64,000 nt of DNA from Paenibacillus montanisoli (GCF_003268025.1 NZ_QLUW01000001.1:62001-126000); one strand, 5' to 3'. Positions 30,578 through 39,484 are shown, numbered from the stretch's first letter. Notes: generated by a model from the letters alone, not told the origin. Numbers and translations are program-made.

Positions 30578-31807
30578 ATGAATAGTAACGATTTTTTGCC
30601 GATCATCCTTGGAAGCGATGAGAATGCGTATGGAAACGTGAGACTCATCCACGAGGCTTACCAAATGAAACCGCTGCTGCTATGCACGCGGTTGTTAATC
30701 CCAACCATGAACAGCAAATTGTTTGATCTTGTTCAAATCGATCGGTTTGACAGTGAAGACGTATTTCCGGGCGCACTGCTTTCTATATTGGAAAAGCATT
30801 CCGCTCCGAACCGAAAGCTGGTCGTCATTCCTTGCTCGGATTACTATGCCGGCATGCTGTCGCGGCATTATGACAAATTCAAAGGGCTTATCGCGAATCA
30901 TTTTATCTCCGAAGCGTTGCTGGATACGCTGGATACGAAAGATAAATTTTACAAGCTGTGCAAAAAGCATGGACTGGACTATCCGAAAACGATTGTTTCC
31001 GAGCCTCATGAACGCGAAAGCGCGCTGGACCAAATGGAATTTCAATTTCCGATCGTCGTAAAGCCGGAGAACAGCAATGCCTACGACTATTTGCATTGTC
31101 ACTTCGAAGGCAAGAAGAAGGTGTTCTTCTTCAACACCAAGCAGGAATATATGACGATGGTCAAAAGCATGAACACTTCCGATTACAAAGGAAAGTTAAT
31201 TATTCAGGAATTTATTCCTGGCGACGACAGCTCGATGCGCGTCATCAATTCCTTCTCGGACGACAACGGAAAAGTGAAGATGATGTGCCTTGGCCAGCCG
31301 GTGCTTGAGGAATACGCGCCGAAAACGCTTGGCAATTACGCTGCGATTATTTCTCGTTCCGATCGGGCCATTTATGAGAAGATCAAGGGATTCCTCGAGG
31401 AGATCGGTTATGTTGGTTTCTCCAATATCGACATGAAGTATGACAGCAGAACTGGAAAATATATGTTGTTCGAAATTAATCCGAGACTTGGCAGAAGCAG
31501 CTTCTTCGTTAGAGCGGCAGGGCTGAATATGATCGCCGCGCTGATCGATAACGTTGTATACGGCAAAAACACAGAGTGCGTATACAGTGACAAAACGGCC
31601 CTTTGGACGAACGTTCCGAAAATCGTTTTGCGTAAATACGTAACCGACCCGGTCTTATCCGCTGAAATCGAGCAGCTGTACAAGCAGAAAAAAGTACTCA
31701 AATCCTTGTGGTACAACAAGGACTTCAACCTGAAACGCATGCTAAGGATCTCGCGGTATCATTACGGTCACATCAACAATTACCGCAGATATTATTTTAA
31801 GAAGTGA
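30578..31807 (+). CDS. ATP-grasp carboxylate-amine ligase
   Basis: 409-residue ATP-grasp enzyme. The lid region begins FPIVVKPENSNAYDY, the ATP-binding strand has LIIQEFIPGDDSSMR, and the metal site is in YMLFEINPRLGRSS (Glu and Asn). It resembles the D-aspartate ligase-like group that joins an amino group to an acyl-phosphate. AAGGAG is 12 bases before ATG 30578 and 5 before an out-of-frame ATG that stops after four codons. It precedes an AMP-forming ligase by 164 bp. The two may act on the same small molecule, but no carrier protein or other biosynthetic gene is adjacent. Substrate unknown. Confidence 0.82.
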   Translation: MNSNDFLPIILGSDENAYGNVRLIHEAYQMKPLLLCTRLLIPTMNSKLFDLVQIDRFDSEDVFPGALLSILEKHSAPNRKLVVIPCSDYYAGMLSRHYDKFKGLIANHFISEALLDTLDTKDKFYKLCKKHGLDYPKTIVSEPHERESALDQMEFQFPIVVKPENSNAYDYLHCHFEGKKKVFFFNTKQEYMTMVKSMNTSDYKGKLIIQEFIPGDDSSMRVINSFSDDNGKVKMMCLGQPVLEEYAPKTLGNYAAIISRSDRAIYEKIKGFLEEIGYVGFSNIDMKYDSRTGKYMLFEINPRLGRSSFFVRAAGLNMIAALIDNVVYGKNTECVYSDKTALWTNVPKIVLRKYVTDPVLSAEIEQLYKQKKVLKSLWYNKDFNLKRMLRISRYHYGHINNYRRYYFKK

Positions 31808-31840
31808 CAAAAACTATAGGTGACTAAAGCACGATACATA

Positions 31841-31863
31841 AACGGCTGCCGCAGGCAGCCGTT
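31841..31863 (+). terminator. Hairpin, possible weak terminator or attenuator
   Basis: AACGGCTGCC-GCA-GGCAGCCGTT, a perfect 10-bp stem, but with no T run after it. It lies between the ATP-grasp and AMP-ligase genes, so it may only reduce read-through. Confidence 0.45.
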
Positions 31864-31971
31864 GTTCGTGTGTAAGAAATTGTTTGTATACCCAGCTTCG
31901 ATTTCATGTTACATAGAATACAATAGATATAGACAGATAAAGGCTTTTCATTTTAGAGAAGGGGTTATTTC

Positions 31972-33552
31972 ATGCCGCAAGCTTCATATTCCGATTCGGC
32001 TATCATCGAGTCCGCTTTTCTTTCCCGCATGGGAGGCAAGCGCAATGTGAATCTATACAATGAGCTCCTTGCATGCGCTGATAAGGGAAGGACTACAACC
32101 ATCATTGAAGATCCGCTCGGTAAAGTGGATTACAAGAAACTGCTGATTTCGATTCAAGTTGTAAGCGCTATCCTCAAGGAGCATCTTGACGGGCAGCAAC
32201 GAGTCGGCGTGCTTTTGCCTAATGTCATCGGCAACGTCGTTACCCTGTTCTCTTTATTTAAGCTTGGCGTCGCGCCTTGCATGCTTAACTTCTCCATGGG
32301 GGCCGAATCCATTTCGGACTGCTGCGCGACGGCGATGGTGAAGAAGGTGATTACCTCCAGAGCTTTTATCAAGAAGGGCGGGATGGAATCCATCGTGAAG
32401 CATTTGTCTTCCTCCGTAGAGTTCATTTACTTGGAAGACATTCAGCGCCAAGTCACGTTCATGCACAAATTAAACGGGCTGTTCCAGTATGCGCTGAAGA
32501 AGAGGGTTACCCACCAAACGAATGAAATTATTCTATTTACCTCCGGTACGGAGAGTAAACCTAAAGGCGTCGTGCTCACGCACGACAATCTGTTTGCGAA
32601 TGCGAATCAACTGCTGTCCATTATTGATTTCAATAAAAAAGATCTCATCTTTAATGCATTGCCCATGTTCCACTGTTTCGGGCTCATTCTGGTTGTCCTC
32701 GGCGCAATCAATGATTTGCCGGTTTATTTGTACCCCAATCCGCTGCACTACAAAGAAATTCCCAGCGCCATACGAAGAACGAAGGCAACGATTATGGCCG
32801 GCACCTCCACCTTCTTCGAAGGCTATGGCACGATTGCCGGGGATGGCGATTTTGCATCGCTTCGCCTTGTGATTGCAGGTGCGGAGAAGCTGAAAGAAGA
32901 AGTCGCCAAGCTATGGCAGGACCGGTTCGGGATTCATATTTATGAGGGCTATGGCGTCACTGAAACGTCGCCCGTTATTTCCGTGAATACGCCGGATGTT
33001 CGCAGAACAGGCACGGTAGGGCGAATTTTGCCGGGAATGGAATACAAAATCAATCCTGTCGAAGGAATTGCGCTCGGAGGAACGCTTGCCGTGAAAGGGC
33101 CGAATGTCATGAAAGGCTATTTGATTCACGGCAAAGGGTATGTGCCATGCGATGGATGGCATGACTGCGGTGACGTCGTTACGGTAGACGATGATGGGTT
33201 TATTACGATTCTATCGAGGCTAAAGCGGTTTGCCAAGATCGCGGGAGAGATGGTCGCGTTAGGACATATCGAAAAGCTTGCAAGCGGCTGCTTTGAGCAT
33301 ACCGGCTTCTATGCGGTTTCCGTTCCGGACAATAAGAAGGGGGAACGCATCGTTCTATTCTCGACGAAAGAAGACGCGGACTTAATCCGGTTGAAAAAAT
33401 ATATTAAGCAGCACAAGATTTCATCGCTTTATATCCCGGCTCAGATTGTCTATCGCACGGAAATCCCGATTCTCGGTACCGGGAAAACGAATTATGTTCG
33501 ACTTACCGAGCAAGCGAAAATGCTGGATAAGGACTTACTTTTTGATACCTGA
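31972..33552 (+). CDS. AMP-forming acyl-CoA synthetase / adenylate-forming ligase
   Basis: 526-residue ANL-superfamily enzyme that adenylates a carboxylic acid. The phosphate-binding loop FTSGTESKPKG is at 189-199, the A5 motif YEGYGVTETSP at 324-334, followed by GTVGRILPGME and the A7/A8 region DGWHDCGDVVTVDDDGFI and SRLKRFAKIAGEMV; the C-terminal GKTNYVRL matches the A10 catalytic lysine motif. It looks like the acyl-ligase half of acyl-ACP synthetase/acyltransferase-type proteins, here without the acyltransferase domain. AGAAGGGG precedes the ATG. The four-palindrome repeat follows the gene. Confidence 0.85.
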   Translation: MPQASYSDSAIIESAFLSRMGGKRNVNLYNELLACADKGRTTTIIEDPLGKVDYKKLLISIQVVSAILKEHLDGQQRVGVLLPNVIGNVVTLFSLFKLGVAPCMLNFSMGAESISDCCATAMVKKVITSRAFIKKGGMESIVKHLSSSVEFIYLEDIQRQVTFMHKLNGLFQYALKKRVTHQTNEIILFTSGTESKPKGVVLTHDNLFANANQLLSIIDFNKKDLIFNALPMFHCFGLILVVLGAINDLPVYLYPNPLHYKEIPSAIRRTKATIMAGTSTFFEGYGTIAGDGDFASLRLVIAGAEKLKEEVAKLWQDRFGIHIYEGYGVTETSPVISVNTPDVRRTGTVGRILPGMEYKINPVEGIALGGTLAVKGPNVMKGYLIHGKGYVPCDGWHDCGDVVTVDDDGFITILSRLKRFAKIAGEMVALGHIEKLASGCFEHTGFYAVSVPDNKKGERIVLFSTKEDADLIRLKKYIKQHKISSLYIPAQIVYRTEIPILGTGKTNYVRLTEQAKMLDKDLLFDT

Positions 33553-33564
33553 GGCCTAGCCTGA

Positions 33565-33751
33565 AACGTCTGACGGACATGGATGTCCGTTAGACGTTTT
33601 TAAATCGGAAAAACCGAGTCTAACGGTCAAGAATGTCCGTTAGACTCGAAAAACATGGTTTTTTCGAACAAATACAGCTCTAACGGACATTTATGTCCGT
33701 TAAAACGGGATTTGGTCTTTTTTAGCCTCTAACGGACATCCGTGTCCGTTA
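33565..33751. repeat. Four spaced copies of a palindromic repeat (core TAACGGACAT/ATGTCCGTTA)
   Basis: Copies at 33565-33599, 33615-33648, 33680-33702 and 33730-33751 share the core TAACGGACA, a 2-5 base loop and TGTCCGTTA. The first two have longer arms (GTC/GAC or GAGTC/GACTC extensions), and compensating bases keep the arms paired. Centres are about 49, 60 and 49 bp apart. The copies differ mainly in loops and flanks. This fits a REP/BIME-like dispersed palindromic element or a set of serial RNA hairpins rather than CRISPR, because the unit is an inverted repeat and the spacers are AT-rich. Confidence 0.85.
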
Positions 33752-33780
33752 TAACCCATCAGACTTTCGCGACACTCAGA

Positions 33781-33802
33781 CCGCCAATTTGGCGGTTTTT
33801 TC
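33781..33802 (+). terminator. Rho-independent terminator
   Basis: CCGCC-AATTT-GGCGG followed by TTTTTT, downstream of the palindromic repeats. It probably ends the AMP-ligase transcript. Confidence 0.75.
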
Positions 33803-33905
33803 GTGCATTTAAGTTTCATTAAAGGTAGTGCCTCTAAGATAGTGTTGAGCCGGGGTTAGAGCCTATGAGTCTGACGACGTCATAATGAGGAGAGGTGCAG
33901 GAATA

Positions 33906-35774
33906 ATGAAAAAAACGATACATGTGAAACTTGCCAAGCCAATAGGGATCGCGGCATTGTGCGTGGTTCTGCTGGCAGGATGCCGTTCGGGAGAAACAAA
34001 TAATGCCGGCTCCGAATCCACTGGATCCGTGAAGACAGCAGCGACAGCAGCGACAGCAGCGACCGACGCGAACACAGCTAAGCTCGAGTACGTCGCGGAG
34101 ATGGATAAAGAGCAAATTATGTCCTTCTCGATCGATGCGGACAAGACTGAATGGGAGAAGATGCTGAAAAACGCGGCAGCGGAGGAATACATTTCGGCTA
34201 ACGTTACGATCAACGGCACTACGATCAAGAATGTAGGCATTCGTCCAAAAGGGAATTCCAGCTTGAGGCAAGTGCTGAACGACGAGAAGACAGACCGGTT
34301 CAGCTTCAAAATCAAATTCGACGAGTATGTGCAGGATCAAACCTGGAAGGGACTTGACTCCATCGTCATCAACAATATGATTTCGGACACCAGCTACATG
34401 AAGGAATATTTGAGCTATGACATCATGAGCTCGATTGGCGTCGACGCGCCGCTGTTCGCTTTTGCGGATATTAAGCTGAATGGGGAGGCATGGGGCTTTT
34501 ACCTGGCTGTCGAGGATATTGACGGCGGCTATCTCGACCGAGCGAAGGAAGGGGAAGGCGAGCTATACAAGCCGAACAACGATGGCAAGAATATGGGTGG
34601 ACCTATGGGCGGCGCCAAGGGCGACCTTCCGCAAGGCGGCGACATGCCTGCGCCGCCTGACAATGCGGGGCAAATGGAGATGCCGCCAGCGGACGGCGGC
34701 GCGGCAGCCGGCGGAGAGGCAGCTGGCGGGGAAGCAGCCGGCGGCAATCGCGGCGGCGGAGGTTTCGGCGGCAATCGCGGCGGGGGACGCGGCGGCATGA
34801 ATGGAGCCCAGAACGGCGTTTCCTTGGTGTACACCGATGATAAGCTCAGCAGTTACTCCGCTATTTTCGACAATGCCGAAACGAAAACGACCGAAGAGGA
34901 TCAGCAGCGGGTCATCACGGCTTTGAAAAATTTGAATGCCGGAACGGATTTAAGCAAATACGTGGATGTCGATGCCGTATTGAAGTATTTTGCGGCCCAT
35001 ACCGTAGTCGTGAACATGGATAGCTATACGTCAACTATGGGGCACAATTATTACCTTTACGAAAATAACGGCCAGATCAGCATGCTGCCTTGGGATTACA
35101 ACATGGCATTTGGCGGATTCCAGGGAGGAAAGGCATCCGACATCGTGAATCTGGCGATTGACACGCCGTTGTCGGGCGTCTCGCTTGAGGATCGACCGAT
35201 CCTGGGTAAGCTCCTGGAGGTTCCGGAGTATAAGGAGAAGTACCATCAATATCTGCAAGAAATCGTGGACGATTATTTTGCGGATGGGAAATTTGAACAA
35301 AAGGTGGAGAGCATCAACAAGCTCATTTCGGATTACGTGAAAAACGATCCAAGCAAGTTTAGCACCTATGAGGCGTATCAGACGGCCGTTACGGAATTGA
35401 CCAAACTTGGAACGCTTAGAGCCGAAAGCATTCAAGGCCAACTCAATGGCGACATTCCTTCCACCACCGATGGACAGAAAGATACGTCAAGCAAGCTCGT
35501 TGATGCTTCATCCGTCGATTTGGCGAAGATAGGCTCGATGGGCCCTGGCGGCGGCTTTGGGAAAGGCATGCCTGGAGGTAATGGCTTCGGAGGCGAAGGC
35601 GGATTTCCGGCCGGCATGGACCGGGACACGATGGACAAAGCCTTCGACATCGTAAGCTCCGCAGAAAACGGTAAATTAACCGATGAGCAGAAAGAGCAGC
35701 TTCGCAAATTAGGACTGTCGGATGAACAAATCGATCAAATGCTCAACATGCCGCAGTTTCCGTCACAACAATAA
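33906..35774 (+). CDS. CotH kinase family lipoprotein
   Basis: 622-residue CotH-like protein, a family of atypical protein kinases that in Bacillus subtilis phosphorylates spore coat proteins. A lipoprotein signal ends LLAGC (Cys26). The kinase-like domain has the NVGIRPKGNSSLRQV region and the metal-binding MLPWDYNMAFGGF motif (Asp397). A low-complexity segment at about 225-300 is rich in Gly, Ala, Pro, Met and Arg, with repeated GGEAA and NRGGG units. The C-terminus (from about 540) is a second Gly/Met-rich stretch plus a short acidic helix pair. I chose ATG 33906 because GAGGTG precedes it and the signal peptide then starts MKKT. Unlike the classical coat protein it is predicted to be membrane-anchored and outside the cell. 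Confidence 0.85.
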   Translation: MKKTIHVKLAKPIGIAALCVVLLAGCRSGETNNAGSESTGSVKTAATAATAATDANTAKLEYVAEMDKEQIMSFSIDADKTEWEKMLKNAAAEEYISANVTINGTTIKNVGIRPKGNSSLRQVLNDEKTDRFSFKIKFDEYVQDQTWKGLDSIVINNMISDTSYMKEYLSYDIMSSIGVDAPLFAFADIKLNGEAWGFYLAVEDIDGGYLDRAKEGEGELYKPNNDGKNMGGPMGGAKGDLPQGGDMPAPPDNAGQMEMPPADGGAAAGGEAAGGEAAGGNRGGGGFGGNRGGGRGGMNGAQNGVSLVYTDDKLSSYSAIFDNAETKTTEEDQQRVITALKNLNAGTDLSKYVDVDAVLKYFAAHTVVVNMDSYTSTMGHNYYLYENNGQISMLPWDYNMAFGGFQGGKASDIVNLAIDTPLSGVSLEDRPILGKLLEVPEYKEKYHQYLQEIVDDYFADGKFEQKVESINKLISDYVKNDPSKFSTYEAYQTAVTELTKLGTLRAESIQGQLNGDIPSTTDGQKDTSSKLVDASSVDLAKIGSMGPGGGFGKGMPGGNGFGGEGGFPAGMDRDTMDKAFDIVSSAENGKLTDEQKEQLRKLGLSDEQIDQMLNMPQFPSQQ

Positions 35775-35795
35775 GAACTCTTATAAGGTCAAAAA

Positions 35796-35833
35796 CCAAA
35801 AGCCTTCCAATGTTACATTGGAAGGCTTTTTGG
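35796..35833 (+). terminator. Rho-independent terminator
   Basis: CCAAAAGCCTTCCAATG-TTA-CATTGGAAGG then CTTTTTGG, a 15-17 bp stem. It ends the cotH-like gene. Confidence 0.88.
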
Positions 35834-35855
35834 AATTTGATTAAATAGAGATCCC

Positions 35856-35909
35856 TTGACGTCTTAGATATGTGGTATTTATAATTAAATATGCCACACG
35901 TGTGGCATA
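35856..35909 (+). promoter_or_regulatory. SigA-type promoter with perfect 20-bp operator-like palindrome
   Basis: TTGACG (35856-35861) and TATAAT (35880-35885) are 18 bp apart, pointing right. TATGCCACAC-GTGTGGCATA at 35890-35909 is a perfect palindrome placed where a repressor would block the start site, and a half-site-like TGTGGTAT lies between -35 and -10. The only gene immediately downstream, a TetR regulator, is on the opposite strand, so a transcript from here would run antisense to it. Confidence 0.6.
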
Positions 35910-35952
35910 CTGTGCGCGTTGTACTGGCTCCTTAGCCGTTCGAGATGCCGGG

Positions 35953-36564
35953 TTATGGCGCTCGTATTCCATCTAAAATAATCGTGCGGAATAATTGCGC
36001 GAAATCGATGTTATCGCAATGTTCATGCTTTAAATGATTCTCTCTCAAGATCAGTCTTTGGAAGAGTGATAAGAAGCTTTGGCTTATAAAGTGGTACAAC
36101 TCTTCAGCCGTCCGATCATCTCGGATTGAACCGTCCTCAATACCGTCTCGAATATACTGAAATAAGGGGTCATGATTAGGATTCAGTGCCTCAATGAAGG
36201 ATTGCTCCAATTCCGGATTCGGATAATTCCCCTGAAAATATCTGTCAAACTCAGCGGTAAATTTAATTTGTTCTTTGATTTTATCTAGATTTACTTGGAA
36301 GAAGTAAGCTTTGACTTTTTCAAATCCGGTTTTCCCATTCGTGTCATCAATATCAATTGTGAGGTAGTCTTGGATTTGCTTCAAAACCATGATCTCAATT
36401 TCAAAGGCTAATTCATCTTTAGACGGGTAGTAACGATACAAGGTTCTCCTGTTTATGTTAATTGCAGATGCAACATCCTTCATTTGAACATTTGCAATCC
36501 CCTGATGAATGAACTGCTTTTCTGCCTCTTCAAGTATTCGATGTCTCGTTGTTTGCTTCCTCAT
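35953..36564 (-). CDS. TetR/AcrR family transcriptional regulator
   Basis: 203-residue repressor. The N-terminal HTH region reads TRHRILEEAEKQFIHQG with INRRTLYRYYPSKDEL; the C-terminal ligand domain is all-helical and not recognisable by substrate. I place the start at ATG 36564 (MRKQTTRHR) because the HTH should begin within about 10 residues of it; the frame is open to 36687 but those codons overlap the operator-like region. It is divergent from the GH1 beta-glucosidase, with an inverted repeat between them, so it probably controls that gene and itself. Confidence 0.85.
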   Translation of the reverse strand: MRKQTTRHRILEEAEKQFIHQGIANVQMKDVASAININRRTLYRYYPSKDELAFEIEIMVLKQIQDYLTIDIDDTNGKTGFEKVKAYFFQVNLDKIKEQIKFTAEFDRYFQGNYPNPELEQSFIEALNPNHDPLFQYIRDGIEDGSIRDDRTAEELYHFISQSFLSLFQRLILRENHLKHEHCDNIDFAQLFRTIILDGIRAP

Positions 36565-36598
36565 AGCTCGATCACCACTCCCAAAACACGGTTCTATG

Positions 36599-36624
36599 AT
36601 ACACGGAGTATACCTTGCGTGTAT
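36599..36624. promoter_or_regulatory. Inverted repeat, candidate TetR operator
   Basis: ATACACG-N12-CGTGTAT lies between the divergent tetR and GH1 genes, 34 bp from the tetR start. A -10-like TATAAA overlaps its right arm at 36622. Position and symmetry suit an autoregulatory operator. The sequence differs from the palindrome at 35890. Confidence 0.5.
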
Positions 36625-36693
36625 AAAATTTAGCAAGTTCCCGCTATTGAAAGCTGATCGTGGGCAAACTCTCAACGAAGGGGTCATTTATTT

Positions 36694-38031
36694 ATGTTTC
36701 CACAATTCAGCAAGAACTTCCTATTCGGAACGGCCACGGCCGCGTATCAGATTGAAGGGGGCTGGAACGAGGACGGCAAAGGGTTGTCGATATGGGATAA
36801 ATTTTCCCATACGAAAGGCAAGATTCGTGACGGCAGCAACGGTGATGTAGCATGTAATACCTATCGCGATTTTCAGACGGATATTGACCTCATGAGCAGC
36901 TTGAAAATGGATGCCTACAGGTTCTCGATCAGTTGGTCTAGAGTATTGCCTGAAGGCAGAGGAAAGGTCAACCCTAAGGGGCTGGATTATTATGAGCGGT
37001 TGGTAGATGCTTTGCTTGAGAAGGGGATTCGTCCTTTTGTAACGCTTTTCCATTGGGACACGCCTTATGCCCTGTTTGAACAATACAAAGGCTTTGCCGG
37101 CAGGGAAACCGCACAGTACTTCGCGGAATTTGCCGGGCTTGCCATCCAGCGTCTCGGAGATCGGGTCAAGGACTGGATTACGCTGAACGAGCCTTGGGAG
37201 CACGCCATGATGGGACACTTCCTCGGCGAGCACGCACCTGGCATCCGAAATCCGTGGACGTATTTCAAGGTTGCGCATCACCTGCTTCTGGGACATGGCC
37301 TTGCGGTGCAGGCTATGAGAAGCGAGCGCAATGATTTGAATATCGGCGTAACGTTGAGCCAGTTTCCGATTTATCCGGCTAGCTATGAGCCGAGCGAAAA
37401 GGAGCTGGATTCGGTCGAGATGGCAGACATGTTCATCAACCGGTTTTACCTGGATGGCGTGTTTAAGGGCAAATACCCGGAGAAGCTGTTTTCGAGGCTA
37501 TGGCCGATCGTGCCCAAGGTTTATCCAGGCGACATGGAAACCATCCGTCAGCCGGTCGATTTTCTGGGCGTGAATTATTACAGCCGGTTGTTCGCCTCAA
37601 GAAAATGGTATATTCCTTTCTTAAAAACATGGATCGACAGAGCTTCTGCCGATGAACGATACAATCATCCGATCCTCGGAGCGCATGGCTATCCCGATGG
37701 ATTTAAAGAGCTGGCCAAGCGATATCGCGAGGAATACGGAAACCCCGCCGTTTACATCACCGAGAACGGTACAGTAGGACAAGACATCGCGGATAAAAAC
37801 CGAATCGAATATCTTACCTGCTACTTGCGATCGCTGCGGGAAGCCATAGACGAAGGGTCCGATATCAGAGGTTATTTCTATTGGACGCTGATCGACAATT
37901 TCGAATGGAATTCCGGGTTGTCTTGTCCGATGGGTCTCATCCATGTCGACCACAAGACTCAGCAGCGTACCATTCGCGACAGCGGGTATTGGTTCCGGGA
38001 TCTGATCGCTCATCAGGAGAGCAGAAGGTAA
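36694..38031 (+). CDS. GH1 beta-glucosidase
   Basis: 445-residue retaining beta-glycosidase of the typical GH1 length. It opens FLFGTATAAYQIEGGWNEDGKG. The acid/base Glu166 is in TLNEPWEHA and the nucleophile Glu357 in YITENG; the C-terminal FYWTLIDNFEWNSGL is the glucose-site signature. No signal peptide. It probably acts on unphosphorylated beta-glucosides or galactosides brought in by the GPH symporter encoded next to it. AAGGGG precedes the ATG. Confidence 0.95.
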   Translation: MFPQFSKNFLFGTATAAYQIEGGWNEDGKGLSIWDKFSHTKGKIRDGSNGDVACNTYRDFQTDIDLMSSLKMDAYRFSISWSRVLPEGRGKVNPKGLDYYERLVDALLEKGIRPFVTLFHWDTPYALFEQYKGFAGRETAQYFAEFAGLAIQRLGDRVKDWITLNEPWEHAMMGHFLGEHAPGIRNPWTYFKVAHHLLLGHGLAVQAMRSERNDLNIGVTLSQFPIYPASYEPSEKELDSVEMADMFINRFYLDGVFKGKYPEKLFSRLWPIVPKVYPGDMETIRQPVDFLGVNYYSRLFASRKWYIPFLKTWIDRASADERYNHPILGAHGYPDGFKELAKRYREEYGNPAVYITENGTVGQDIADKNRIEYLTCYLRSLREAIDEGSDIRGYFYWTLIDNFEWNSGLSCPMGLIHVDHKTQQRTIRDSGYWFRDLIAHQESRR

Positions 38032-38043
38032 GACGATCGCAAA

Positions 38044-38082
38044 AAGGGGCTGCCCAACGAAGATATCGTTGGGCAGCCCCTT
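38044..38082. terminator. Bidirectional terminator
   Basis: A perfect 17-bp stem (AAGGGGCTGCCCAACGA and its complement) with a 5-base loop, located between the converging GH1 and MFS genes, with A-rich and T-containing flanks. Confidence 0.88.
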
Positions 38083-38092
38083 CGTTTACCTA

Positions 38093-39484
38093 TTACTCGA
38101 CTTGCCTGCTTTTCGAAAACTCCGAAAGCTCCTGCTCCTTCTTCTTGTTGATCGGGAAAAAGAGAAGCGGGATGATGCCCAGCAAGACGAATGCAAATGG
38201 CAGTGCGCCGGCTCCGATCTTGATGCCAAGAAGAGCTTGATCGGTTTGAATTTTCGTCCCCGACTGAAATCCGAAATAGCCGATGATGCCCATGAACAGC
38301 GAAGCCTGAATGCCGGATACCGGGATGGTCAGCAAGGCGTTCAAACCGTTGAACATGCCGGCCTTTCTTTGACCGGTGCGCTGTTCATCCTCGTCTATTA
38401 TGGCGCCGATCATCGGGTTAAGCGCGATGCTGATGGCTTGCGCGAACACATACATGATGATATACGCAACAATAGCCTGGATGAAATTTTGGACGAAAGT
38501 CAGAAGGAGAAAACCGAAGGCGCAAGGAATCAGAGCCCAAGTCACGGAGGCTTTCATTCCGAACCGTTTAATGAACATGCCCAAGAACGGCGCGGTCGCA
38601 AACAGCGTTAGCCCCATGGACACATCCATTAGCGTAGCTTGAAAGCCCTCCAGTTTCAAAACATAATCGGACATATATAAAAAGGGCGTAAAGTAGAAGG
38701 CGCACGGTCCGACCGCGAGGATTTGCAAGAGAACGAAGGTCACGAATGCTCTTGATTTTACGGCATCCCGCACGTTAGCAAAGGCATCTCCGAAGACGCC
38801 TTTTCTTTCCTCGATTTGCAAGTTCTCTTTTACGTACATCTCTCTTGATTCTTTTAAAGGCTTTAGCGCAACGAAATACAGACCGGCATTAACCGCAAGC
38901 ACCGCGCAGAATAAGAGCGTAGTCAACGACTTATCGTTGTTGCCTACCAAAAGCAAGGTGGGGATCACCGTACCCAGAAAGCCGCCGATGTTCGCGACAT
39001 AGGTCGTAAACACGGATACGTCTACGCGTTCTTGATTCGTCTTGGCGGCAATGAGCTTGAAGTTGGCGTGTGCGATGGAGAAGGTGGTCATAGAGGTATC
39101 GTAAATGAACAAGAGCACAAGTAGAAATGCGAAAATAACCCATTCGTTCCAGGACGGCTGCGCAAAGATCATTGCAAAAGTAGCAAAAAGCGTTACGGGA
39201 GCGCACAATCGCATGACATACACGTATTTGCCTCTTTTTTCATTAAATTTATACCTGTCCAGCCACACGCCTATAGCCGGGTCGTTGATCGCGTTCCAAA
39301 TGCCGAAGATCGCATAAATGAGGCCTACAAACTTCGGATCCAGGCCGATGATATCGGTATAATATTTCAAAAACGCATTGTGAATGAGCACGTTGCTTAG
39401 ATTGCCGGGCATTGTGGGAAAAGAGAGATAAAATTTCTGCCAGCCTGTCAACTCGCGGGTTTGGGTTGTTGAGATATCGCTCAT
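38093..39484 (-). CDS. GPH/MFS family glycoside-cation symporter
   Basis: 463-residue transporter with about twelve membrane helices. Features such as the GIWNAINDPAIGVWLDR loop after the second helix place it in the glycoside-pentoside-hexuronide:cation symporter family. It probably imports a disaccharide or glucuronide. The ATG has AGGAGCG upstream. It converges on GH1 and is divergent from the unrecognised protein at 39708, with cre-like sites in the shared upstream region. Confidence 0.88.
   Translation of the reverse strand: MSDISTTQTRELTGWQKFYLSFPTMPGNLSNVLIHNAFLKYYTDIIGLDPKFVGLIYAIFGIWNAINDPAIGVWLDRYKFNEKRGKYVYVMRLCAPVTLFATFAMIFAQPSWNEWVIFAFLLVLLFIYDTSMTTFSIAHANFKLIAAKTNQERVDVSVFTTYVANIGGFLGTVIPTLLLVGNNDKSLTTLLFCAVLAVNAGLYFVALKPLKESREMYVKENLQIEERKGVFGDAFANVRDAVKSRAFVTFVLLQILAVGPCAFYFTPFLYMSDYVLKLEGFQATLMDVSMGLTLFATAPFLGMFIKRFGMKASVTWALIPCAFGFLLLTFVQNFIQAIVAYIIMYVFAQAISIALNPMIGAIIDEDEQRTGQRKAGMFNGLNALLTIPVSGIQASLFMGIIGYFGFQSGTKIQTDQALLGIKIGAGALPFAFVLLGIIPLLFFPINKKKEQELSEFSKSRQVE

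Noticed and set aside
33565-33751. CRISPR array
   Set aside because: The repeats are perfect inverted repeats with differing flanks, only four copies, and there are no cas genes; spacing does not fit unique spacers of constant length with direct repeats.
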